From: Lysobacter sp036697405
Lineage (GTDB): Bacteria > Pseudomonadota > Gammaproteobacteria > Xanthomonadales > Xanthomonadaceae
Reading direction: 5' to 3'
Assembly: GCF_036697405.1 (NCBI RefSeq)
Contig: NZ_JBAHWA010000001.1
Span: 558,001 to 622,000 of the forward strand
Length of the DNA stretch: 64,000 nt
Positions 18,238 through 30,376 of this stretch are shown here, one piece after another (the stretch's first letter is position 1; each line of letters begins with the position of its first letter). Under the pieces are notes generated by a model. The model ran no database searches. It was not told the DNA's origin and saw nothing but the letters and a program-made list of their open reading frames with translations. The position numbers were made by a program, and so were the translations under genes.

Positions 18238-20970
18238 TCACCAGCGGTAGGTGGCTTTGAGGTTCCAGCGCCGGCCCAACAGGTCGTAGGTCATGGTGTC
18301 GGTGTTGGCGTCGGTCCAGCTCTGGATGAACGGCGGCGATTTGTCGAACAAGTTGTCGACGCCGGCCGAGAGCGCGAAGGCCTCGCTGAAGGCGTACTTC
18401 AATTGGACGTTGTGGTAGCTCACGCTGGGCGCGCGATCGCCGATGTCGCCGCGTTCGGCGTTGATGTCGTCGGCCGAACCGATGTACTGCAGGCTGTACG
18501 AACCCGACCAGGGACCGCGCGCCAGGGTCAGCGAGGCGAACGAACGCCACTGCGTGTAACTGCCGCGGCCGCCGGTGATCTTGCCGGCGTAGCGGATCTC
18601 GTCCGCACCCAGGAACGGACGCACGTCGTAGTTCTTCAGGTACGACACGTCCCAGCTCAGGTTCGCATCCCAGCCGGCCAGATCGAACTGGTACAGCAGG
18701 CCCAGGTCGATGCCCGAGACCCGCTCGCTGGCGGCGTTGACCGGCTGCGCGGACAGGAAATCGATCTCGCCGGTAAGCGGATTGCGGGTGAAGTTGTCGG
18801 CGCTGCAGAACGGGTGGCTCAGGCCCGGCGTGTTGTAGCAGACCGAGAGCTTGGTCGAGCCGTCGATGCGCTGGATCGCATGATCGATCCTGATCTTGTA
18901 GTAATCCAGGGTCAGGGTCAGATCGGGCGCGAAGCTCGGCGTCCAGACCGCGCCCACGGTCAGGGTTTCGGCGTCCTCGGGCTCGAGCTCGGCGTTGCCG
19001 CCGACCGTGGTCAGCACCGAGTTGCCCAACTGGGTGTAGCCCACCGGCACGCCCGCGGCCTGGCAGTTCTGGTAGACCACCGACGAGGCTGGCTTGCCGC
19101 TCCAGCCGCTGCAGGGATCGGTGGTGGTCAGGTTGCCCTCGGACACGCCGCCGAACAGCTCGGGCACGTTCGGGATGCGGAACGCGGTCGCGTAGTTGGC
19201 GCGCACTTTGAGCGAGGGCACCACCTGCCAGTCCAGGCCGACCTTGTAGTTGGTGTCGGCGCCGAACAGGTCGTAATCCGAGTAGCGCACCGCGGCGTTG
19301 AGGGTCAGCGCATCGGCGAAGGCCTTGCCCTGCAGCAGCGGCACCGCGATCTCGGCGAACACTTCCTTGGCGGTGTACTCGCCGGCGATGCGCTGCTGCT
19401 GGTTGGTGTTGGCGATGCCCAGCACGGTCAGCGGATCCGGATCGCGCCAGCCGCGTTCCTTGCGCACCTCCACGCCGGTCGCCAGCCCCACCCAGCCGGC
19501 CGGCAGCTCGAACAGTTGGCCGCTGACGTTGGCGGTGAAGCTCTTCTGCTCGTTGCCGCCGGTGTCGCGGGTGGTGAACATGATGTAGTCCAGCACCTGC
19601 CGGGTCATGTCGCCGTAGCCAAGATAGTCGGCGCAGGGAATCGCCGCGCCGGGCGCGTTGCTGCACAGGGCGGTGTTCAAGGTCTGATCGACGCGGTCGA
19701 GATTGGCGACGTTGCTGGAGCCGTCGATGCCGGTGTTGCGGCCCCAGTTCAGCGCCGCCGACCAGTCCCAGCCCAGGCCGAACTTGCCGTCCAGGCCCAG
19801 CACCACGCGGAAGGTGTCGGTCTCCTGGTAGAACTCGCGCACCCCGCCCTCCTGCAGGCGCCGGCGCTGCAGCAGCAGGTCCTGCCCGGTCGGATTGGTC
19901 GGATGATTGGCGGCGATGTTGATCGGCCGGTACTGGCCGATCGCGCCCGGCGTGGCGAGCTGGTTGGAACGGCGATTGGTGTACATCAGCTCGGTGAACA
20001 GGCGCAGGTCGTCGCTGAGATTCAAGTTGCCGAAGCTGCTGAAGCTCAGGCGTTTGATCGGGTTGACCGCGTTGAGATAGGGATTGCTATTGTAGTTGTG
20101 CTTGGCCGGCGAATAGGTCTCGTAGAAATCGCCGTCGCCGTTGGGGTCCTGGTTGAAGTTCACCCGCCGCCCGTCGGCGAGCACGGCGCGGCCGCCGATC
20201 GTGGTCGAACTGCCCACGCAGACCAGCTGGCCGTTGGACTCGCCCAGGCCGCAGGGCGCGCGGTCGGCCATGTTGACCGTGCCGCCTTCGGTGTAGTTGA
20301 CCGCGGCCATGATCGAACCACCCTCGCCGCTCATGCCCCAGGTCAGGTCCACCGCGGTCTCGTCGCCGTCGCCCTGGAAGGTCTGGCCGTAGCGCAGCGA
20401 GGCCTCGACGCCGTCGAATTTCTTCTTGGTGATGATGTTGACCACGCCGGCCACCGCGTCGGCACCGTAGATCGCCGATGCGCCGTCCTTGAGCACTTCG
20501 ACGCGCTCGATCAGCGCGATCGGGATCACGTTGAGATCGACCGAGCTGTTGGCGCCGGTGCCGCCGTTGACGATGCGGCGGCCGTTCAACAGCACCAGGG
20601 TGCGGTTGATGCCCAGACCGCGCAGATTGACTTGGGTGGTGCCGTAGCCGTTGTCGGCCCAGTAGGCATTGGTCTGGTTGCCGGCGAAACCCGCGGCCGC
20701 CGGCAAACGCTGCAGCAAGGTGTCGATGGAAATCGCGCCGGAACGCTGGATCGCTTCGCGGTCGAGCACGGTGACCGGCCCGACGCCGGAAATCTGCGCG
20801 CGTTTGATATGGCTGCCGGTGACGGTGACCGTATCGATGGTCGTCGCATCCTGCGCGGTGTCTTCCGTGGGGGCGGCCGGTGCGGCGGTTTGGGCGTAGG
20901 CGGCCTGGCAGATACCGGCGGACAGCATCAGGCCTATCGCGGTAGCGAGGTGGTTGCGCTTGCAGTACAT
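18238..20970 (-). CDS. TonB-dependent outer-membrane receptor
   Basis: 910 residues. ATG at 20970 behind GGGGA gives MYCKRNHLATAIGLMLSAGI, a signal peptide cut near AYAQ. The usual Xanthomonadaceae TonB-box region follows (IDTVTVTGSHIKR). The plug domain is at about 50-180 (VTVLDREAIQRSGAISIDTL, NLRGLGINRTLVLLNGRRI, RVEVLKDGASAIYGADAVAG, VVNIITKK). The rest is a 22-strand-type barrel ending in aromatic YRW. It imports a ligand across the outer membrane using TonB. The ligand cannot be read from sequence, but the CopL-like gene before it and the PepSY/reductase genes after it point to a metal or metal chelate. Confidence 0.93.
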   Translation of the reverse strand: MYCKRNHLATAIGLMLSAGICQAAYAQTAAPAAPTEDTAQDATTIDTVTVTGSHIKRAQISGVGPVTVLDREAIQRSGAISIDTLLQRLPAAAGFAGNQTNAYWADNGYGTTQVNLRGLGINRTLVLLNGRRIVNGGTGANSSVDLNVIPIALIERVEVLKDGASAIYGADAVAGVVNIITKKKFDGVEASLRYGQTFQGDGDETAVDLTWGMSGEGGSIMAAVNYTEGGTVNMADRAPCGLGESNGQLVCVGSSTTIGGRAVLADGRRVNFNQDPNGDGDFYETYSPAKHNYNSNPYLNAVNPIKRLSFSSFGNLNLSDDLRLFTELMYTNRRSNQLATPGAIGQYRPINIAANHPTNPTGQDLLLQRRRLQEGGVREFYQETDTFRVVLGLDGKFGLGWDWSAALNWGRNTGIDGSSNVANLDRVDQTLNTALCSNAPGAAIPCADYLGYGDMTRQVLDYIMFTTRDTGGNEQKSFTANVSGQLFELPAGWVGLATGVEVRKERGWRDPDPLTVLGIANTNQQQRIAGEYTAKEVFAEIAVPLLQGKAFADALTLNAAVRYSDYDLFGADTNYKVGLDWQVVPSLKVRANYATAFRIPNVPELFGGVSEGNLTTTDPCSGWSGKPASSVVYQNCQAAGVPVGYTQLGNSVLTTVGGNAELEPEDAETLTVGAVWTPSFAPDLTLTLDYYKIRIDHAIQRIDGSTKLSVCYNTPGLSHPFCSADNFTRNPLTGEIDFLSAQPVNAASERVSGIDLGLLYQFDLAGWDANLSWDVSYLKNYDVRPFLGADEIRYAGKITGGRGSYTQWRSFASLTLARGPWSGSYSLQYIGSADDINAERGDIGDRAPSVSYHNVQLKYAFSEAFALSAGVDNLFDKSPPFIQSWTDANTDTMTYDLLGRRWNLKATYRW

Positions 20971-21084
20971 GGAATTCCCCGAACGGTTTGTGATCTGGCT
21001 AGCGAGCGCCCATGGCGATGCCCACGCGGCTGCGCGGAGATGGCGAAAGGCGACGGAGACCACCACGCAGGTGGCCGGACCGGA

Positions 21085-21471
21085 TCAGGCGATCGGAGGT
21101 CGGAATACGCCGGTAGCGGCGGCAGGAACCACGGACGCGGGCGCCGGCGTCGGCGGCTGGTCGGCAAGACGGTGTTGCGCGGCGAACGGAACGCTGTGCA
21201 CCACGGCCAGCACCGGGAAAGCGCAGGCGCAGCAGCCCGAACCGCTGCCGCAATCGCAGTCGCGGTGCGGCGTGCGGCCCTGCTCGTGGGAAGCGTCGTT
21301 CTCGCAATCCGGATCGGCGGCGAGCCCGTCCCGGGATTCGGCGGCGACGCTGGCCGCGGCGGCGACGGCGCCCTCGGCGGCCATGGCGCTGGAAGTCCAC
21401 AGCGACAGCGTGCCTTCGAGGCAGAACGCCACGATCAACAGGCAACGCAGGAGTGTGCCGAGAGAGAACAT
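21085..21471 (-). CDS. CopL-like metal-binding regulatory protein
   Basis: 128 residues from MFSLGTLLRCLLIVAFCLEG, a signal peptide or anchor. Then an alanine-rich part leads to a Cys/His cluster (DPDCENDASHEQGRTPHRDC and DCGSGSGCCAC) and a tail ending FRPPIA. This plan and the RPPI ending fit the CopL family, small cysteine-rich proteins that precede copper-resistance genes in Xanthomonas and are needed for their metal-dependent expression. Here it precedes a TonB receptor by 114 bases instead of copAB. A longer frame reaches a GTG at 21642 but would hide the signal peptide. Assignment is from overall pattern, so moderate. Confidence 0.65.
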   Translation of the reverse strand: MFSLGTLLRCLLIVAFCLEGTLSLWTSSAMAAEGAVAAAASVAAESRDGLAADPDCENDASHEQGRTPHRDCDCGSGSGCCACAFPVLAVVHSVPFAAQHRLADQPPTPAPASVVPAAATGVFRPPIA

Positions 21472-21626
21472 AGGCCGCTGTGACGAGAACGCCCCGATGA
21501 AATAGCACGACAAAAAAGCGTGTGTCAACCGCGTGACGAATGGCATGCCGAGTGTGTCGTTCGACGCGGACAACGCGGCCTGGACATGGATGCCGCAGCT
21601 GCATCGATGCGGTCCGGCATGGATCG

Positions 21627-21687
21627 CCGATTCAGCCGTCACCGATTCAGCCGCCGCCGATCAGCCGCCGATTCAGCCGCCACCGAT
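21627..21687. repeat. Short 15-bp tandem repeat at the end of the TSUP gene
   Basis: Unit close to CCGATTCAGCCGCCA: copies at 21627-21641, 21642-21656, a short 11-base version at 21657-21667, 21668-21682, and a partial CCGAT. The stop codon of the transporter gene (21673-21675) lies in the fourth copy, so the protein end can vary with copy number. Confidence 0.75.
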
Positions 21688-22476
21688 CCCGGACCAACGC
21701 GCCGCGAGGGCGATGCGCAAGGGATTGCCCGGGTCCGCCAACAGTTTCACCGTCAGCGCCAGGCAGATCACCACCAGCACCGGCCGCACCGCGCGCGCAC
21801 CGAAGCGCATGGCCGCATGCGCGCCGACCTGGCCGCCGGCGACGCTGGCCACGGCCATGGCCAATCCCAGCAACCACAGCACGTGCCCGCCGGCGATCAT
21901 CACCGCCAGCGCGGCCAGGTTGCTGGCCAGGTTGAAAAACTTGGTCTGCGCGGTCGCGCGCACCACGCCCAGGCCGCCCAACGCGACCAGCACCGTGGCC
22001 ATGAACGAGCCGGTGCCGGGACCGAAGAAACCGTCGTAGGCGCCGATCAACGCGATCAGCGCCGCCAATGCGTAGGGGCCGATGCGCTGGTGGCTGTCCT
22101 GGTCGCTCATGCGCGGCGCGAGCAGGAAGTACACCGCCATCGCGATCAGCAGCAAGGGAATCACGCCGCTGAGGAAGGACGGATCCAGCCGCTGCAGCAG
22201 CCAGGCGCCGCCGGCCGAGCCCACGAACGCGCCCAGCGCGGGCAAGGCGTAGCGGCGGAAATCGATATGGCCCTTGCGCGCGAAGGCGAACACCGCGCTG
22301 GAGGTGCCGATCGCGCTTTGCAGCTTGTTGGTGGCGATGGCCGCGACCGGCGGAATGCCCACCGCCATCAGCGCCGGGATGGTCAGCAGCCCGCCGCCGC
22401 CGGCGAGCGCGTCGATGGCGCCGGCGACGAAGGCCACGGCCATGAGGAAGGCGACGACCTCCAGCGAGAACTCCAT
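21673..22476 (-). CDS. TSUP (TauE/SafE/YfcA) family membrane transporter
   Basis: 267 residues from MEFSLEVVAFLMAVAFVAGA. About eight membrane segments are visible, in two similar halves with the family signatures IDALAGGGGLLTIPAL (first half) and GAYDGFFGPGTGSFMATVLV (second half), plus KFFNLASNLAAL. The family moves sulfur-containing organic anions; the substrate is not predictable here. It lies between the CopL-like gene and recJ on the same strand, about 200 bases from the former and 96 from the latter. The start at 22476 is preferred over 22530 because it opens directly at the first membrane helix. Confidence 0.85.
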   Translation of the reverse strand: MEFSLEVVAFLMAVAFVAGAIDALAGGGGLLTIPALMAVGIPPVAAIATNKLQSAIGTSSAVFAFARKGHIDFRRYALPALGAFVGSAGGAWLLQRLDPSFLSGVIPLLLIAMAVYFLLAPRMSDQDSHQRIGPYALAALIALIGAYDGFFGPGTGSFMATVLVALGGLGVVRATAQTKFFNLASNLAALAVMIAGGHVLWLLGLAMAVASVAGGQVGAHAAMRFGARAVRPVLVVICLALTVKLLADPGNPLRIALAARWSGIGGG

Positions 22477-22572
22477 CGGCGGCGCACCTGATTCCGGGAG
22501 CGCGCATTGTCTCCGCTGCGCCTCGTCCATGAAAGCGCGATGCGGGCGCGTGGCCGTCTTCGCCAGGATCGG

Positions 22573-24288
22573 CTAGGCCGGCTCGCGATGCGTGATTACC
22601 AACTGGACCGCATCGCCGCCGCGGTAATCGTCCGGCTCCAGCCGATAGGCGATGCGCACCCGCGCCGGCGGCGGATCGCCGTGCCAGCCGCCGAACTCGA
22701 TCGCGTTCAAGCGCCGGCCCTGGTGGCCGAGTTCGAGCTTGAGATGGCGCTCGCCGACCACGCGCCAGCCCAGCACCGGGAACTCGCCGTCGAACTGCGG
22801 TTCGGGGAAGCCCTGCCCCCAAGGCCCGCCGTCGCGCAGCGACTCGGCGCTGGCGCGGTCGAACTCGCCCGCGCCGAGTTCGCCGTCGCTGAGCACGTCG
22901 GCCTGCAACAGCTCGGGGGTGAGCAAGGCGCCGGCGCAGCGCTCGAAGGCGCTGCGGAACGCATCCAGCGAGGCGCGGTGCAGCGACAGGCCGGCGGCCA
23001 TGGCGTGGCCGCCGAAGCGCTCGATCAGCTCGGGGTGCTGCGCGGCCACGTCGGCCAGCGCGTCGCGGATATGGAAACCGGGAATCGAACGCGCCGAGCC
23101 GCGCAGCGCGTCGCTGCCGGGTTCGGCGGGCGCGAACGCGATCACCGGCCGGTGCAGGCGCTCCTTCATCTTCGAGGCGACCAGGCCGACCACGCCCGGG
23201 TGCCAGTCCTCGTCGAACAAACAGACCGCGAGCGGCGCATAAGCCGCATCCAGCGCGACCTTGGCGAACGCGACCGCGGCCTCGTCGGTCATCTGCTGCT
23301 GCACCGCGCGCCGCTCGGAGTTGATCTCGTTGAGGCTGTGGGCGATCTCGCGGGCCTGCGCCTCGTTCTCGGTCAGCAGGCATTCGATGCCCAGGGCCAT
23401 GTCTTCGAGCCGGCCGGCGGCGTTGAGGCGCGGCGCCAGCGCGTAGCCGATGTCGGCGGCGGTCAGGCGGCGCGCGTCGCGTTGCGAAACTTCGATCAGG
23501 GCGCGCAGGCCGGCCCCGCCCTGCCCCGCGCGCAGCCGGCGCAGACCGGCCGCGACCAGGGCGCGGTTGTTGGCGTCCAGCGGCACCAGGTCGGCGACGG
23601 TGCCGACCGCGACCAGGTCCAGCAGCACCTGCAGATCCGGTCCGTTGCCTTCGCAGCGCCCTTGCGCGCGCAGTACGCGACGCAGCGCCAGCAGCACGTA
23701 GAACATCACCCCGACCCCGGCCAGGGCCTTGCTCGGGAACGCATCGCCGGGCAGGTTGGGATCGACGATCGCGTCCGCTGGCGGCAGATGCTCGCCGGGC
23801 AGATGGTGGTCGGTGACCAGCACCTGCCAGCCGCGCGCCTTGGCCGCGGCGATGCCGGCATGGCAGGCGATGCCGTGATCGACGGTGACCAGCAGATCGG
23901 GCTGCAGCGCGGCCAGTTCGTCCACCAGCGCCGGCGACAGGCCGTAGCCGTGCACCATGCGATTGGGCACCGCGTGCGAAACCCGGCGCGCGCCGAGCAT
24001 GCGCAGGCCGCGCACGCCGACCGCGCAGGCGGTGGCGCCGTCGCAGTCGAAGTCGCCGACCACGACGATGTGGCGGTCGCCGGCGATCGCGTCGGCGAGC
24101 AAGGCGGTGGCGGCGTCCAGGCCGCCGAGGCCGTCGGGCGGCAGCAGCTGGGCCAGGCGCGGCTGCGCCTGTTCGATCGCGATCGCGCCGCGCGCGGCGT
24201 ACACCCGGCGCAGCAGCGGCGACACGCTGTCGGGCCAGGCGCCGGGGTCGGCGATCTCGCGCCGGCGCAGGCGGGCGGCCTGGTTCAT
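22573..24288 (-). CDS. recJ: Single-stranded-DNA exonuclease RecJ
   Basis: 571 residues, the normal RecJ length. DHH phosphoesterase motifs: VVVGDFDCDGATA (motif I, about 75-90), VTVDHGI, and LVTDHH with HLPGE (motif III). The DHHA1 part has ERFGGHAMAAGLSL near 430, and an OB-fold is at the C-terminus. It degrades 5' single strands in RecF-pathway recombination and mismatch repair. It lies directly before rpfE (10 bases), as in Xanthomonas rpf regions. Confidence 0.96.
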   Translation of the reverse strand: MNQAARLRRREIADPGAWPDSVSPLLRRVYAARGAIAIEQAQPRLAQLLPPDGLGGLDAATALLADAIAGDRHIVVVGDFDCDGATACAVGVRGLRMLGARRVSHAVPNRMVHGYGLSPALVDELAALQPDLLVTVDHGIACHAGIAAAKARGWQVLVTDHHLPGEHLPPADAIVDPNLPGDAFPSKALAGVGVMFYVLLALRRVLRAQGRCEGNGPDLQVLLDLVAVGTVADLVPLDANNRALVAAGLRRLRAGQGGAGLRALIEVSQRDARRLTAADIGYALAPRLNAAGRLEDMALGIECLLTENEAQAREIAHSLNEINSERRAVQQQMTDEAAVAFAKVALDAAYAPLAVCLFDEDWHPGVVGLVASKMKERLHRPVIAFAPAEPGSDALRGSARSIPGFHIRDALADVAAQHPELIERFGGHAMAAGLSLHRASLDAFRSAFERCAGALLTPELLQADVLSDGELGAGEFDRASAESLRDGGPWGQGFPEPQFDGEFPVLGWRVVGERHLKLELGHQGRRLNAIEFGGWHGDPPPARVRIAYRLEPDDYRGGDAVQLVITHREPA

Positions 24289-24298
24289 GCGCGCGCCG

Positions 24299-25246
24299 TC
24301 ATGGCTGCAGCGAGCGCAGGGGCCGGCGCCAGAAGCGCCAGCGCTGGCCGCGCGCGAGTTCGAAAGCTTCGCTGTCGCCGAACTCCAGCGCGATCCGCTG
24401 GACCCGGCCGGCGTCGAGCTCAGCGCCCAGCGGCGTCAGCCAGTCGCGCTCCAGCGCCTGCAGGTCGCGCGCGCGGCGCAGGTCGACCGCGAGGTCGCCC
24501 TCGCCCGCGCTCCAACGCGGCGGCAGCGCGGCCACGCGCGCGCCGGCCAGCGAGCCCAGGGCGGTCAGCGCTTCGTCGTCGCTGCAGATGCGCGCGTAGG
24601 CGCTGCGCACGTGATCGGGCAGCACGCCGGCACCCCAGAACCACAGCGAGTTCACCGGCGCCTGGCCGGCGGCGATGCGCTGGGCGTTGCGCGGGTGGTT
24701 GTGCAGCAGCACCTGCGCCTCGCTCAGCAGCGAACGCCAGCGCCGGCCCTCGGGGCTGTTGTCGGCCGCGTCCGGCAGATGCTCGAACAGGTCGGCGCCG
24801 AGCGCGGTCTCCGGGCTGGCGAACGCCGGCAGCCTGGCGCCCTGCGGCAGACGCAGGTACCAGCGCGAAGGCAGCGGCGCGTCGATCGGGAAACCGGCGT
24901 CGCCGAAGGCCGGCTTGAGCGTGCGCAGGAAATCGGCGGCCTCGGCCTCGTCCAGGCCCAGGGCCTGGCCGTAGGCGAGCAGGCGCGCGCCGTTGAGATC
25001 GGGGCGCACGTAGGCCGGGTCGGCGCGCAACCAGGCCGCGTTGGCGGCGTCGCGGGCGTCGCGCTGACGGGTGGCCGCGGCCACCGGCCAGCCGCGCGGC
25101 AGCACGTCGAGCACGCGCGCGAGCGGATCGCCGCTGCGCTCGACACGGTCGGCGCGCGCGAGCCGGCGGCCCAGCTCCTCGGACAGGCGCTGCCCGCCGA
25201 AGCGCTCGCGCTCGGGCAGCAGCAGGGTCGCGGTGGTGGGCGTCAT
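24299..25246 (-). CDS. rpfE: RpfE-like regulatory protein (phosphoglycerate-mutase-like fold)
   Basis: 315 residues. It contains the block HPRNAQRIAAGQAPVNSLWF followed by WGAG, typical of proteins annotated as RpfE or related to cofactor-independent phosphoglycerate mutase. In Xanthomonas rpfE is part of the extended rpf cluster, where mutants show altered exoenzyme and polysaccharide levels; its biochemical role is not settled. It sits between greA (25 bases upstream) and recJ, the same order as in Xanthomonas, which is a main support for the name. Confidence 0.85.
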   Translation of the reverse strand: MTPTTATLLLPERERFGGQRLSEELGRRLARADRVERSGDPLARVLDVLPRGWPVAAATRQRDARDAANAAWLRADPAYVRPDLNGARLLAYGQALGLDEAEAADFLRTLKPAFGDAGFPIDAPLPSRWYLRLPQGARLPAFASPETALGADLFEHLPDAADNSPEGRRWRSLLSEAQVLLHNHPRNAQRIAAGQAPVNSLWFWGAGVLPDHVRSAYARICSDDEALTALGSLAGARVAALPPRWSAGEGDLAVDLRRARDLQALERDWLTPLGAELDAGRVQRIALEFGDSEAFELARGQRWRFWRRPLRSLQP

Positions 25247-25271
25247 GCGCGGCCTCGCGGTCGCGGCCTGC

Positions 25272-25748
25272 TCAGCCGGCGTAACTGACGCCGACGATTT
25301 CGTACTCGTGGGTGCCGCCCGGTGCCTCGATGACGACGCTGTCGCCCTCGTGCTTGCCGATCAGCGCGCGCGCGACCGGCGAGGAAATCGCGATCAGGCC
25401 CTGCTTGATGTCGGCTTCCAGGTCGCCCACGATCTGGTAGGTGCGCTCTTCGTCGGTGTCGACGTCGGCCAGCTCCACGGTGGCGCCGAACACGATCTTG
25501 GAGCCGGCGTTGAGGGTGGACACGTCGATCAGCTGGGCGTGCGAGAGCTCGGACTCGAGCTGCTTGATGCGGCCCTCGATGAAGCTCTGCTGCTCGCGCG
25601 CGGCGTGATACTCGGCGTTCTCCTTGAGGTCGCCGTGCGCGCGCGCCTCGGCGATCGCATTGATCACGGCCGGTCGCTTGACCGACTTCAGCTCTTCCAG
25701 TTCCGCGCGCAGGCGCTGCGCGCCCTTCACCGTGATCGGTGCTCTCAT
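25272..25748 (-). CDS. greA: Transcription elongation factor GreA
   Basis: 158 residues from MRAPITVKGAQRLRAELEEL, the exact usual size. The N-terminal coiled coil carries the acidic tip (EARAHGDLKENAEYHAAREQ) that enters the RNA polymerase channel and stimulates cleavage of backtracked RNA; the C-terminal FKBP-like domain ends VIEAPGGTHEYEIVGVSYAG. An in-frame start at 25835 would add 29 unrelated residues. It follows carB and precedes rpfE on the same strand. Confidence 0.97.
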   Translation of the reverse strand: MRAPITVKGAQRLRAELEELKSVKRPAVINAIAEARAHGDLKENAEYHAAREQQSFIEGRIKQLESELSHAQLIDVSTLNAGSKIVFGATVELADVDTDEERTYQIVGDLEADIKQGLIAISSPVARALIGKHEGDSVVIEAPGGTHEYEIVGVSYAG

Positions 25749-25867
25749 CTCGTCGTTCCTCGTGCCGGCCGGCGGCCGGTCGCTTGCGTTTGCAAAGTTC
25801 GATTGTGCCGCGAACGCGGCCGCTTGGCACCCCATCGGGCGCCGCCGGGAAAATCCGGGAAAACTGG

Positions 25868-25922
25868 CCGGACGCCCGCGTCTGGCGCGCGGGCGTCCGG
25901 GACGCGGAGCCGCTCCGCGTCC
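25868..25922. terminator. Two stacked GC hairpins between carB and greA
   Basis: First stem CCGGACGCCCGCG / CGCGGGCGTCCGG at 25868-25900 with a short loop. Second stem GGACGCGGAG / CTCCGCGTCC at 25900-25922 with loop CCG. A decayed third copy of GGACGCGGAGCC starts near 25934. They lie after the carB stop, so they may end carB transcription, but no T run is seen. Confidence 0.4.
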
Positions 25923-25964
25923 GCTACGGCCTGGGACGCGGAGCCGGTCCGCGCCCCTGCCGGC

Positions 25965-29213
<3,249 letters not shown>

Positions 29214-29218
29214 TTAGA

Positions 29219-29869
29219 TCACTCGAGTATCGTGGAAGGCGGCACGTCGCAGGTCGTCATCGCGCCCAGCATCAGCTTCAGCACCAGACGGGTGCCGATG
29301 CTCTTGCCGGCGTCGCTGTTCTCCTGCGCCGTCTTGGAGGGGTTGAAGGCTTCGCCGATGCCGACCAGTTCGCGCAGCGGCGCGTTGTCGGCGTCGGTGA
29401 TGAAGTCCACGAAGGACAGCATCTGGTCGGCCTTCATCTTCTTCATCACTTCGCTGGTCTCGACCTTCTTGCCGGTCTGGGCTTCGTCGACGCCGGCGTT
29501 GATGAAGTCGGAGAACACGCTGGCGGCGCCGCCCTTGAGCAGGGCCATGTCGGCGTCGATGCGTTCGGGATGGGCCTGCACGTACGTGAGGGCTTCGGCG
29601 CGCTTGCTGCGGCGGTAGCCGGTGGTCGACAGTTCGCTGCGCAGGCAGCCCAGCTGCTTGGGGGTGACCTTGTCGGCCTTGCCCTGCAGCGGCCACTCGG
29701 GATCGGCGGCGGCGGCATCGTCGAGGATCTTGCCGAACGGCAGCATCTGCAGCATCACCTCGGTGAGGCCGTCGGCCTGCGCCTGCGCGTTCTGGGCGGA
29801 CACGGTGAAGGGCAGCAGCGCCAACAACGCGGCGGCGGCGACGGCATTGCAGCGGGCTTGCAGGGTCAT
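29219..29869 (-). CDS. Secreted helical protein of unknown function, before carB
   Basis: 216 residues with a clear signal peptide (MTLQARCNAVAAAALLALLP to VSAQ). The mature part is mostly helical, with cysteines in KQLGCLRSEL and AMTTCDVPP that could pair, and acidic/lysine-rich stretches (KKVETSEVMKKMKADQMLSF). It resembles the gene at 30376-30954 in plan: signal peptide, a short helix, one Q-x-GC block, then long helices. The two may be distant paralogues. I do not recognise the family. It lies 5 bases before the carB start, so it is almost certainly co-transcribed with it. Confidence 0.8.
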   Translation of the reverse strand: MTLQARCNAVAAAALLALLPFTVSAQNAQAQADGLTEVMLQMLPFGKILDDAAAADPEWPLQGKADKVTPKQLGCLRSELSTTGYRRSKRAEALTYVQAHPERIDADMALLKGGAASVFSDFINAGVDEAQTGKKVETSEVMKKMKADQMLSFVDFITDADNAPLRELVGIGEAFNPSKTAQENSDAGKSIGTRLVLKLMLGAMTTCDVPPSTILE

Positions 29870-29917
29870 TCCTTGTCTCCGTTGGGTAAGCGTCGCGGGG
29901 TGTGCGGGATGGGCATG

Positions 29918-30376
29918 TCAGTACAGGCGGTCCCGCCAATCGGCGGGCGGCAGCCAGGTGATCTGCTGCGCGCCCTGGGCGTCGATGGCGCCCTGGCGCA
30001 CGGCGGCGAGCACCGCGGCGTTCATTTCGTCCCAGCTGCGAGCGTCGTGGCCGATGCGCGCGCCGATGCGGTTGTTGTGCGCGTCCATGGCGCGGCTGCG
30101 GTTGCCCTGCCCGTCGCGCTCCATGACCCAGGTGACCCAGTCCACCAGGCGCGGCGAGGTGGTGTAGGCGACCACGGCGCTGGCCAGGGAATGCCGGTAG
30201 GCGTCGGCGGGGCCGTTGCGCCCGCCCGGCAGGCCGGCGGCGAAGAAGTGCGAATACACCGCGATCAGGACGAAGGCCGGATAAGCCGCGAACACGGCGC
30301 CGGCGGCCAGCCAACGGCGCCAGCGGCGCGCGAGCTTGCGCGCTGCGGTCGCGGCCATGGCCGGCGCGGCGCTCAT
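29918..30376 (-). CDS. Membrane-anchored protein with MDxHNNxxG motif
   Basis: 152 residues from MSAAPAMAATAARKLARRWR. One membrane helix (about 22-42: WLAAGAVFAAYPAFVLIAVY) is followed by an outer domain with DAYRHSLASAVVAY and SRAMDAHNNRIGARIG. The H..(S)A and D-HNN-G pattern recalls the DUF6973-type domain, a small alpha-helical domain of unknown activity; this link is from memory and uncertain. Its ATG overlaps the stop of the upstream gene (ATGA), so translation is coupled. It is the second of three genes between carA and carB. Confidence 0.75.
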   Translation of the reverse strand: MSAAPAMAATAARKLARRWRRWLAAGAVFAAYPAFVLIAVYSHFFAAGLPGGRNGPADAYRHSLASAVVAYTTSPRLVDWVTWVMERDGQGNRSRAMDAHNNRIGARIGHDARSWDEMNAAVLAAVRQGAIDAQGAQQITWLPPADWRDRLY

